Assembly (NCBI GenBank): GCA_012521805.1
Contig: JAAYLQ010000070.1
Coordinates: 1-15,613, forward strand
Source of the DNA: Bacillota bacterium
GTDB lineage: Bacteria; Bacillota; Limnochordia; Darwinibacteriales; DTU012
Direction: 5' to 3'
DNA length: 15,613 bases
A model generated the notes under the pieces. The model was given only the letters and a program-made list of their open reading frames with translations, made no database searches and was not told the DNA's origin. Below are positions 1 to 6,469 of the stretch, in pieces. The number at the start of each line of letters is the position of its first letter. Positions within the stretch are counted from its first letter, which is position 1. The position numbers were made by a program, and so were the translations under genes.

Positions 1-516
1 AATCGGGATCTCCTGCAGTGCTTCGATGCACATGGCGGTGGACGGATGCGTTCCGGTGCCAAATGCCATACCTGGATCTAATGTTACCACAATATCTCCT
101 GGACCAGGATCTGGGTAAGGATTCCAACTTGGTTCAATGATCACCCTCCCAATCCTAATCGGATGATAGTACTGTTTCCATGCATTTGCCCAGTCTTCTT
201 CAAAAATTACTTTTTTTGTAAGCTTGACGCTGCCCACTTTCAACCCGAATTCAGAAAGGTTCTCCACAGCCTGTTTAATCTGCTCCAGTTCTTGATCTGT
301 TTTATGCTCGTAAAAATAGGCTTTCACTAAGATCTGATCTCCACCACCAGCTAAGTCTGGGTAGAAGTCTCCCCAGTTGTTAACCTTAGCCTCCTGAATA
401 AGGGCATCACCCTCAAACGCCACACCCTGTGCCCCATGATTATACAGCAGCTCACTAACTGCCTCTGCCGCTTCTTGATGGACTAAGACAGTAACTTCCT
501 GCCAGTTTTTACTCAC
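1..516 (-). CDS. prmA: Ribosomal protein L11 methyltransferase, N-terminal part (cut by the window edge)
   Basis: Translating the minus strand from the GTG at 514-516 gives 172 residues that run open to base 1. PrmA uses S-adenosylmethionine to methylate ribosomal protein L11 in the cytoplasm; full-length proteins are about 310 residues, so nearly half is missing here. The N-terminal L11-recognition domain (about residues 1-95) is followed by the start of the methyltransferase domain with the diagnostic LDPGMAFGTGTHPST motif at residues 146-160. The GTG is chosen because an AAGGA-like ribosome site lies about ten bases upstream and the protein begins MSKNWQEV, as in the family. It is the last gene of the dnaJ cluster, but a terminator lies only ~35 bases upstream, so it is expressed by read-through or from a promoter I could not find. 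Family call is firm. Confidence 0.95.
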   Translation of the reverse strand, partial: MSKNWQEVTVLVHQEAAEAVSELLYNHGAQGVAFEGDALIQEAKVNNWGDFYPDLAGGGDQILVKAYFYEHKTDQELEQIKQAVENLSEFGLKVGSVKLTKKVIFEEDWANAWKQYYHPIRIGRVIIEPSWNPYPDPGPGDIVVTLDPGMAFGTGTHPSTAMCIEALQEIPI

Positions 517-550
517 TTTGTCACATCCTTTTTTCAATTAACAGCGAAAC

Positions 551-577
551 CAAAAAAGTGGCGGAATTACCCGCCAC
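551..577 (-). terminator. Rho-independent terminator after dnaJ
   Basis: On the minus strand a 7-bp GTGGCGG/CCGCCAC stem (558-564 with 571-577) with a 6-base loop is followed directly by six T residues (552-557). It begins about ten bases beyond the dnaJ stop and lies about 35 bases before the prmA start, so it closes the hrcA-grpE-dnaK-dnaJ operon. The other strand lacks a comparable T tract. Confidence 0.85.
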
Positions 578-586
578 ATTATTTTG

Positions 587-1732
587 TCAACGCAGAGCAT
601 CCTTAACCTTATCAAAAAAGCTTTTGGTCTCGTCAGGCATCGAGTCGCCGCTGGCTGCCGCAAATTCTCTTAAGATCTGCTTTTGCTTGCTGTTTAGCTT
701 AGTGGGAGTAACGACTCTAATCTTCACGAGCTGATCGCCCCGTCCAAAACCGCGCACATCAGCAACACCTTTACCCCGCAACCGCATAACCCGTCCACTT
801 TGGGTTCCTTCAGCAATCCGCATTTTTACGCTTCCTTCTAGCGTGGGCACTTCGATTTCATCACCCAAGGCAGCCTGCACAAATGTAATCGGTACTTCGC
901 AGATAATATCGTTGCCCTGGCGGGTAAATATTTTATGCGGTTTAACACTTACCACTACAAGCAAATCCCCATACGGACCACCATGGCTGCCAGCTTCTCC
1001 CTGGCCACCAACACGCACTACTTGCCCGTCATTAATACCTGCTGGAATCTTCACTGTAATTTTGCGAGTTTTACGCACCCTGCCGCTGCCGTGACAGACT
1101 GTACACGCTTTCTCGTAGATCTTACCGTCACCACCGCAGCGCGAGCAGGTACGACTGGTTTGGATCGCACCGAATGGTGTCCGCTGGACGCTGCGAACCT
1201 GACCAGTACCGCTGCAGTCGGGACAGGTTTTCAAAGGCGTGCCAGGCTCGGCTTGATTGCCGTGGCAGTGGGAGCAGATTTCGGTGCGGGGGATTTCAAT
1301 AGTTTTTTCTACTCCAAAAGCGGCTTCTTCAAATTCAATGGTTAAATTATAGCGCAGATCTGCACCTTTGCGCGGCCTTCTCTGGCTGCTTGTACTGCCG
1401 CCTCCAAAGAACATATCTGCAAAAATATCTCCAAGGTCTTCAAAGCCGCCAAAGCCAAAGTCACCAAAACCCCCAAAGCCTCCGAAACCTTGGTCGCCAG
1501 CTCCCCCATTTTCAAATGCCGCATGGCCAAATTGATCATATTGTCTCCGGCTATCTGGATCACTTAAAATCCGATAGGCTTCGTTGATTTCTTTAAATCT
1601 CTCTTCTGCATCAGGTTCTTTGTTTACATCAGGATGATATTCCCGTGCCAAACGCCGATAAGCTTTTTTGATCTCATCCTGCGATGCATCCCGGGAGACG
1701 CCTAGTATGTCATAAAAATCTTGTTTGGCCAT
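587..1732 (-). CDS. dnaJ: Chaperone DnaJ (Hsp40)
   Basis: This 381-residue cytoplasmic co-chaperone delivers unfolded proteins to DnaK and stimulates its ATPase. The full type I layout is visible: a J domain at about residues 5-68 with HPD at 33-35, a Gly/Phe-rich linker at about 72-113, a zinc domain with four Cys pairs (153/156, 170/173, 196/199, 210/213) and the C-terminal substrate-binding and dimerisation region. Length is normal for the family. The first zinc repeat reads CSHCHGNQ rather than the usual CxxCxGxG, though both cysteines are kept. The ATG at 1732 has an AAAGGTGG ribosome site and lies 17 bases after dnaK, so the two are co-transcribed. It is the last gene of the CIRCE-controlled operon, closed by the terminator at 551-577. 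Confidence 0.98.
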   Translation of the reverse strand: MAKQDFYDILGVSRDASQDEIKKAYRRLAREYHPDVNKEPDAEERFKEINEAYRILSDPDSRRQYDQFGHAAFENGGAGDQGFGGFGGFGDFGFGGFEDLGDIFADMFFGGGSTSSQRRPRKGADLRYNLTIEFEEAAFGVEKTIEIPRTEICSHCHGNQAEPGTPLKTCPDCSGTGQVRSVQRTPFGAIQTSRTCSRCGGDGKIYEKACTVCHGSGRVRKTRKITVKIPAGINDGQVVRVGGQGEAGSHGGPYGDLLVVVSVKPHKIFTRQGNDIICEVPITFVQAALGDEIEVPTLEGSVKMRIAEGTQSGRVMRLRGKGVADVRGFGRGDQLVKIRVVTPTKLNSKQKQILREFAAASGDSMPDETKSFFDKVKDALR

Positions 1733-1749
1733 GGGACCACCACCTTTGA

Positions 1750-3594
1750 TTACTTCTGATCATTTTCTTCAGTAAACTCCGCATCTACGATATCTTCATT
1801 AGCATTTGCTGCATCAGCTGCTCCCTGCTGCCCGGTTTGCTGTTGGCTTGCTTGGGCTTGCTCGTAAATCTTCTGGGATAGTTTATGCAGTACTTCGTCC
1901 ATAGCTTTCATCTTTGCTTTAATTTCCTCAATGTCTTCGCCTTCAGCAGCTTTTTTCAAAGCTTCCTTAGCTGTTTCAATATCTTGTTTTTCAGCTTCTG
2001 TTACTTTATCGCCAAGTTCATTGACAGTCTTCTCAGCAGCATAGATGCTTGTATCTGCTTGATTCTTCAGCTCAATCAGTTCGCGCCGTTTCTTATCTTC
2101 CTCAGCGTGGGCTTCAGCCTCTTTGATCATTTTTTCAATATCTGATTGAGTTAATCCACCAGATGAAGTAACAGTAATCTTCTGCTCTTTGCCTGTGCCT
2201 AAATCTTTAGCAGAAACATTAACAATACCGTTGCGGTCAATGTCAAAGGTAACTTCGATCTGCGGCACACCGCGGGGTGCTGGTGGAATTCCGGTTAACT
2301 GGAATCTACCTAAGGTAACGTTGTCCTTTGCTAACGGACGTTCGCCCTGCAGGACATGAATATCTACAGCAGGTTGATTATCTGCGGCAGTTGAGAAAAT
2401 TTGAGTCTCACGGCATGGGATTGGGGTGTTGCGCTTAATTAAAGTAGTCATTACTCCACCAAGAGTCTCAATCCCCAGGGATAATGGAGTAACATCCACT
2501 AGAACTAAGCCCTGACCTTTCTCAAACTCACCAGATAGTACCCCCGCTTGAATTGCAGCTCCCATAGCGACACATTCATCAGGGTTGATACCTTTGTAGG
2601 GCTCTTTACCCATCTCTTTTTCTATCGCCTCTTGGACAGCTGGAATTCGCGTTGAGCCTCCCACTAAAATCACTCGATCAATATCTTGCGCCGTTAAGCC
2701 GGCATCAGACATTGCTTGACGCAGTGGAATCATTGTAGCTTCAACTAAGTCGGCAGTAAGTTCGTTAAACTTAGCACGAGTGATTGTAATATCCATATGG
2801 AGAGGACCTGCATTATTTGCACTGATAAACGGCAGATTAACAGTAGTTTGAGGTAAACCTGACAGCTCAATTTTGGCTTTTTCTGCCGCTTCCTTCAGGC
2901 GCTGCATTGCCATTTTATCTTGGCTGAGATCAACCCCGTACTCTTTCTTAAATTCATCAATTAAGTAGCGGATAATTCTTTCGTCAAAGTCATCTCCACC
3001 AAGGCGGTTGTTACCGCTGGTAGCTTTAACTCCAACATATCCTTTGTCAAGTTCCAGAATTGAAACGTCAAAAGTCCCACCGCCTAAGTCGTATACCAAT
3101 ACAGTTTGCTCTTCATCCTTGTCTAAACCATAAGCAACCGAAGCAGCTGTGGGCTCATTAATAATTCTCAGTACTTCTAAACCTGCAATTGCACCTGCAT
3201 CTTTGGTTGCCTGCCTTTGCGCATCAGTAAAATAAGCTGGAACAGTGATTACCGCTTTGTCTACAGTCTCACCTAAGTAGTTCTCAGCTTCTTCTTTTAA
3301 TTTACGTAAAATCATTGCTGATATTTCTTGAGGAGTATAATCCTTTCCATCAATTGCAACTTTATAATCGGTACCCATATGGCGTTTGATAGACATGATT
3401 GTCCGTTCTGGATTTGTGACAGCCTGTCTTTTTGCAACCTGACCAACTAAGCGCTCTCCATCCTTAGTAAAGGCGACCACAGACGCAGTGGTGCGGTTCC
3501 CTTCCGCATTAGGAATAACAACAGGATCTCCACCTTCTAATACCGCAACAACCGAATTTGTTGTTCCTAAGTCTATGCCTATAACTTTGCCCAT
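1750..3594 (-). CDS. dnaK: Chaperone DnaK (Hsp70)
   Basis: This 614-residue ATP-dependent chaperone works in the cytoplasm with DnaJ and GrpE. The nucleotide-binding domain shows GIDLGTTNS at residues 5-13 (phosphate 1), DLGGGTFD at 169-176 (phosphate 2) and GGSTRIP further on (adenosine region). The substrate-binding beta domain and helical lid follow, with a Gln/Ala-rich tail ending in an acidic EDIVDAEF-type motif. Around residues 70-95 it lacks the ~24-residue insert found in Gram-negative DnaK, which fits a monoderm host. Only two bases separate it from the grpE stop. Its ribosome site, AGGAGGA at 3601-3607, lies inside the final grpE codons, so translation of the two is probably coupled. 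Regulation is by HrcA at the CIRCE upstream of hrcA. Confidence 0.99.
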   Translation of the reverse strand: MGKVIGIDLGTTNSVVAVLEGGDPVVIPNAEGNRTTASVVAFTKDGERLVGQVAKRQAVTNPERTIMSIKRHMGTDYKVAIDGKDYTPQEISAMILRKLKEEAENYLGETVDKAVITVPAYFTDAQRQATKDAGAIAGLEVLRIINEPTAASVAYGLDKDEEQTVLVYDLGGGTFDVSILELDKGYVGVKATSGNNRLGGDDFDERIIRYLIDEFKKEYGVDLSQDKMAMQRLKEAAEKAKIELSGLPQTTVNLPFISANNAGPLHMDITITRAKFNELTADLVEATMIPLRQAMSDAGLTAQDIDRVILVGGSTRIPAVQEAIEKEMGKEPYKGINPDECVAMGAAIQAGVLSGEFEKGQGLVLVDVTPLSLGIETLGGVMTTLIKRNTPIPCRETQIFSTAADNQPAVDIHVLQGERPLAKDNVTLGRFQLTGIPPAPRGVPQIEVTFDIDRNGIVNVSAKDLGTGKEQKITVTSSGGLTQSDIEKMIKEAEAHAEEDKKRRELIELKNQADTSIYAAEKTVNELGDKVTEAEKQDIETAKEALKKAAEGEDIEEIKAKMKAMDEVLHKLSQKIYEQAQASQQQTGQQGAADAANANEDIVDAEFTEENDQK

Positions 3595-3596
3595 AA

Positions 3597-4172
3597 CTAT
3601 TCCTCCTCATCTTGCGTTTTCGGGGCAACTTGCACCATGCTTGCCCGGAGTAATTTATCTTTAAATAAGTAACCTTTCTGCAGCTCTGCAGTGACAATTA
3701 AATCTTGTCCTTCTCCCTGCATGCTGACAGCTTCATGAATGTTAGGATCGAAAGGTTGACCTACAGCATCAATCGGCTGCAGACCCTGTTTGCAAAGGCA
3801 ATCCATCAGCTGATTAAAAATCATCTTGACGCCAGATGAAAAAGGCGAATCCTCAGCAGCATTAATTGCACGTTCAAAATTATCGATTACTGGCAGCAGT
3901 TCTGCCATCAGGTTTTGATTGGCGGAAGCCCGTATCGATTCAACCATAGCTTCACTGCGTCTTTTATAATTGTCAAAATCAGCTTTTAACCGCAGCAGCT
4001 GGTTTACCAGGCTATCCCTCTCCTGCTCCCACTGCTGCAGCAGCTCAAGCTGTTCATCTTGTTGTTCATCTTGCGGCTCTACTTCACTATTGCAAGCCTG
4101 ATCATCAGCTTCGTTCTGTACTGCTTGATCCTCTTGACTCTCATCAAAATTCTGCTCTAAATTATTTTTCAA
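3597..4172 (-). CDS. grpE: Nucleotide exchange factor GrpE
   Basis: This 191-residue protein releases ADP from DnaK and so resets the chaperone cycle in the cytoplasm. It has a variable, strongly acidic Asp/Glu/Gln-rich N-terminus (about residues 1-45), a coiled-coil dimerisation helix (about 46-90, LLRLKADFDNYKRRSE being the conserved core), a helical bundle and the C-terminal beta domain (QPFDPNIHEAV, GYLFKDKLLRASMVQVA). It starts at a TTG (4170-4172), supported by AGGAGG at 4180-4185 with seven bases of spacing; no ATG is better placed. It lies 24 bases after hrcA and 2 bases before dnaK, in the CIRCE-controlled heat-shock operon. Its last codons (Asp-Glu-Glu-Glu) double as the dnaK ribosome site. 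Confidence 0.97.
   Translation of the reverse strand: MKNNLEQNFDESQEDQAVQNEADDQACNSEVEPQDEQQDEQLELLQQWEQERDSLVNQLLRLKADFDNYKRRSEAMVESIRASANQNLMAELLPVIDNFERAINAAEDSPFSSGVKMIFNQLMDCLCKQGLQPIDAVGQPFDPNIHEAVSMQGEGQDLIVTAELQKGYLFKDKLLRASMVQVAPKTQDEEE
4051..4074. repeat. 12-bp near-perfect tandem repeat inside grpE
   Basis: Two adjacent copies of TGTTCATCTTG plus one variable base (4051-4062 and 4063-4074) encode the repeated Asp-Glu-Gln run in the variable acidic N-terminus of GrpE. It keeps the reading frame and looks like local slippage in an unconstrained region. Confidence 0.7.
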
Positions 4173-4179
4173 CTGCCTA

Positions 4180-4185
4180 CCTCCT
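4180..4185 (-). promoter_or_regulatory. Ribosome binding site setting the grpE TTG start
   Basis: AGGAGG on the minus strand, seven bases before the TTG at 4172. It is the reason for accepting a TTG start for grpE. Confidence 0.85.
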
Positions 4186-4196
4186 TAGCTTCACCA

Positions 4197-5219
4197 CTAT
4201 TTAACCAGCTCAGTCAAGATCTCACTGAGTGAGTCAGCTATTAGTTCCACAACTGAATATACGTTAGCATATTCCATGCGCGTTGGCCCGATTACACCAA
4301 TCGCGCCCATTACTTCGTTACCAATCGAGTAGGTTGAAGTAACAACGCTGCATTCATGAATACCGGCAATCGGGTTCTCATGTCCAATCGTAATCTGAAC
4401 TCCAGTAAGTTTACTGAGGCTGTTAATTAAATCCGACACAACTCCCTTTTGCTCAAGCAGATCTAAAAATCCTTTAGCCCGGTTAACATCCTTAAACTCC
4501 GGCTGTTCAAAGATGCTGTTGGCACCATTTAAGAAGACTTTTTCCTGTCTAGAATCAACTAGCTCACTCACAAGAATATCTAAAATTGTAGCCCCCAAGT
4601 CCCCAAATTCACTATGAATTTCTCTAATCAACCCCGACCTCAGATCCCGATAAGTCATGCCGCGCAGTCTGTCAGTCAACTGCTGGGAGATCCGCTGTAG
4701 AGTTGGGGGCTCATATCTCACTGCAGTTCTCATAATTCTATTCTGCACAATCCCAGGATGGAGCACCAAAATCACTAAAACCCGATTATCATCAAGCGCA
4801 AGCAGCTGGATCTGTTCGATCACACAGCTTTCAATCTGGGGAGCAACAACGATTGCCACCAAGTTTGTCAACAAGGCCAACAGCCTGGAAGCCTCCTGAA
4901 CTAGCAGCTCAATTTCTTGGCTGTAAGCTGCTACCCGTTGATAAATTTCCATCCGCTTCTGTTCAGGAATCGGTTCTGGCTCCATCAAAACATCCACATA
5001 AAAACGATAACCTTTATCTGATGGGATTCTTCCAGCTGAAATATGAGGTTGAATAATATATCCTGTTTCCTCTAAATCAGCCATTTCATTGCGAATAGTG
5101 GCTGCCGATACACCAAGATTATAGCGGCGAGCAATTGTACGGGAACCAACAGGCTCAGCTGAACGGATATAGTCGTCAACGATTGCCTGCAGTACCATAA
5201 TTTTCCTTTCATTGAGCAT
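4197..5219 (-). CDS. hrcA: Heat-inducible transcription repressor HrcA
   Basis: HrcA binds CIRCE operators and represses class I heat-shock genes; GroEL keeps it active in characterised Bacillota. The predicted protein is about 340 residues, the usual length. It has an N-terminal winged-helix domain (about residues 1-75, with AEPVGSRTIARRYNLGVSAA and IRNEMADLEE), a GAF-like middle and a C-terminal effector region ending SDSLSEILTELV. The ATG at 5219 is chosen because AAAGGAGG lies nine bases upstream and the family begins MLNERK. An in-frame GTG at 5249 would add ten residues, but it falls inside the CIRCE operator and reads through the ribosome site. It is the first gene of hrcA-grpE-dnaK-dnaJ and is autoregulated by the CIRCE just upstream. 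Confidence 0.97.
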   Translation of the reverse strand: MLNERKIMVLQAIVDDYIRSAEPVGSRTIARRYNLGVSAATIRNEMADLEETGYIIQPHISAGRIPSDKGYRFYVDVLMEPEPIPEQKRMEIYQRVAAYSQEIELLVQEASRLLALLTNLVAIVVAPQIESCVIEQIQLLALDDNRVLVILVLHPGIVQNRIMRTAVRYEPPTLQRISQQLTDRLRGMTYRDLRSGLIREIHSEFGDLGATILDILVSELVDSRQEKVFLNGANSIFEQPEFKDVNRAKGFLDLLEQKGVVSDLINSLSKLTGVQITIGHENPIAGIHECSVVTSTYSIGNEVMGAIGVIGPTRMEYANVYSVVELIADSLSEILTELVK

Positions 5220-5228
5220 CAATACTCG

Positions 5229-5237
5229 CCTCCTTTC
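5229..5237 (-). promoter_or_regulatory. Ribosome binding site setting the hrcA start
   Basis: GAAAGGAGG on the minus strand, with nine bases between AGGAGG and the ATG at 5219. It rules in the shorter hrcA product, because the longer frame would translate through it. Confidence 0.85.
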
Positions 5238-5242
5238 AACCT

Positions 5243-5269
5243 TTAGCACTCGTCAGCCTAGAGTGCTAA
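5243..5269. promoter_or_regulatory. CIRCE operator (HrcA binding site)
   Basis: A perfect TTAGCACTC-N9-GAGTGCTAA inverted repeat (5243-5251 and 5261-5269) matches the CIRCE consensus at all 18 arm positions. It sits between the inferred transcription start (near 5277) and the hrcA ribosome site, so bound HrcA would block the start of transcription of the chaperone operon, as established for CIRCE in Bacillus subtilis. Confidence 0.97.
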
Positions 5270-5305
5270 CATCTATCATTCATAAGTTATCACTCTAACA
5301 TCTAT
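5266..5305. repeat. 11-bp direct repeat around the hrcA promoter
   Basis: CTAACATCTAT occurs at 5266-5276, overlapping the right arm of CIRCE, and again at 5295-5305, in the promoter spacer, 29 bases away. The second copy is preceded by TTATCACTC (5287-5295), which matches a CIRCE arm at 8 of 9 positions. The arrangement suggests a partial duplication of the operator block. Confidence 0.75.
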
Positions 5306-5312
5306 TTGTCAA
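5284..5312 (-). promoter_or_regulatory. Sigma-A-type promoter of the hrcA operon
   Basis: On the minus strand a perfect -35 TTGACA (5307-5312) is followed by a 17-base spacer and a weak -10 TAACTT (5284-5289) preceded by TGA, an extended -10 that may make up for the poor hexamer. The start would fall near 5277, just upstream of CIRCE. The -35 and the position relative to CIRCE are convincing; the exact -10 is less sure. Confidence 0.75.
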
Positions 5313-5333
5313 GACTGGAGAGCATTGGGATTT

Positions 5334-6464
5334 CTAGCGAATAAATGCTGAAAACACCAGATTGCCCAGGGATATACCCCGTTTGGTAAGGCGCAGAAAA
5401 CCATTTTGGCGCTCCAATAACCCACGCTCCATTAATTCCGCTATGGCCTGCGGATATACATCTTGAATCGAGACATTAAAGCGGTCAAAAAACTGTTTTT
5501 CATTAACTCCATCAATTAAACGCAAACCCAGCATCATTGTTTCATCCATAGCTGCATCCAGATCGATTGGTACACAGGCAGCGGTGGCGGAAACACCTGC
5601 CAGCCAATTTCGTGTATAGGCAGCTACATCGCTGATATTGCTGATACGCTCCTTGTTGTAATATCCATGAGCACCACTGCCCAATCCAAGATAATACTGG
5701 TTGTGCCAGTAAATCAGATTATGCTGTGCTTCCTTGCCTGGCTGCGCGTAATTGGAAATTTCATAATGACGAAAACCGACCTGCGGCAAATAGGTTTGGG
5801 TAAACTCAAACATATTTGCTGCCTCATCGTCACTTGGCAAAAGCAGAGTTCCCTGCTCAAATTCCCTATAAAAGGGAGTTCCTTCCTCAAGAATCAGCGA
5901 ATAGCAGGATAAATGGGTTGGTCTTAGTGCCACCGCGGCTTTTAAAGCTGTTTCCCACTGTTCAAATGTTTGCCCTGGCAGTCCTTCGATTAAATCAAGG
6001 TTAATGTTAGAGATCCCGTAGTCTCTGATTAACTCTACACTACGGTAGATATCTTCAACGGTGTGGGTTCTCCCAATTTCCTTAAGAAGCTTATCATCAA
6101 ATGTCTGAGCCCCGAGGCTGATGCGGTTGACACCCGCTTCAGCCATTACCTCCAGTTTGGCAGGAGTAAGGGTTCCTGGGTTTGCCTCTACTGTAAACTC
6201 GAAATCCGATTCGAAGCTGAAGGCTGCTGTTAATCCAGAAAGCAATCGCTGCAGCTGCTTACTGGATAAAATCGTAGGAGTTCCCCCACCAATATATAAA
6301 GTAGAGCAGGGCTTACCCGAAAGTTTGTCGGCCCAATGGCTAATCTCACCGCTTAATGCTTCCAGATAATCATCAACTACGGAACTGCCGGCTACAATTG
6401 AGTGGAAGTCGCAGTAGCCGCATTTGTTTGCACAAAATGGAATATGAACATAAACTCCCAACAT
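5334..6464 (-). CDS. hemW: Radical SAM heme chaperone HemW (coproporphyrinogen III oxidase-like)
   Basis: This 376-residue cytoplasmic radical S-adenosylmethionine protein belongs to the HemN-like family. HemW members bind heme and pass it to target proteins; they were long misannotated as oxygen-independent coproporphyrinogen III oxidases. The CxxxCxxC cluster motif is at Cys11, Cys15 and Cys18 (PFCANKCGYCDF) and the SAM-binding GGGTPT is at 59-64. The ELM..GLL-type C-terminal HemN domain follows. True HemN carries a longer N-terminal extension, absent here, which favours HemW. The ATG at 6464 lies five bases after the lepA stop and its GGAG/AGGG ribosome site is inside the end of lepA, so the genes are coupled as in other Bacillota. 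I see no terminator before hrcA, so read-through into the heat-shock operon is possible. Confidence 0.93.
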   Translation of the reverse strand: MLGVYVHIPFCANKCGYCDFHSIVAGSSVVDDYLEALSGEISHWADKLSGKPCSTLYIGGGTPTILSSKQLQRLLSGLTAAFSFESDFEFTVEANPGTLTPAKLEVMAEAGVNRISLGAQTFDDKLLKEIGRTHTVEDIYRSVELIRDYGISNINLDLIEGLPGQTFEQWETALKAAVALRPTHLSCYSLILEEGTPFYREFEQGTLLLPSDDEAANMFEFTQTYLPQVGFRHYEISNYAQPGKEAQHNLIYWHNQYYLGLGSGAHGYYNKERISNISDVAAYTRNWLAGVSATAACVPIDLDAAMDETMMLGLRLIDGVNEKQFFDRFNVSIQDVYPQAIAELMERGLLERQNGFLRLTKRGISLGNLVFSAFIR

Positions 6465-6469
6465 TTACC

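Noticed and set aside
562..590. TTGACA on the minus strand (585-590) overlapping the dnaJ stop codon, as a -35 for prmA
   Set aside because: At 15-18 bases spacing the only -10 candidates are ATTCCG- and TAATTC-like sequences inside the terminator hairpin, both poor matches, and the transcript would begin within the terminator.
935..1345. 136-codon plus-strand open frame opposite dnaJ
   Set aside because: It is antisense to the conserved zinc and beta domains of DnaJ, has no ribosome site or recognisable domain, and reflects the codon use of the real gene.
5220..5249. Longer HrcA starting at the GTG at 5249
   Set aside because: The extra codons lie inside the CIRCE operator and the ribosome site, the added residues are not like the family, and the ATG at 5219 has an ideal ribosome site.
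5306..5333. Terminator between hemW and hrcA
   Set aside because: No stem followed by a T tract is visible; the sequence is taken up by the -35 region of the hrcA promoter.
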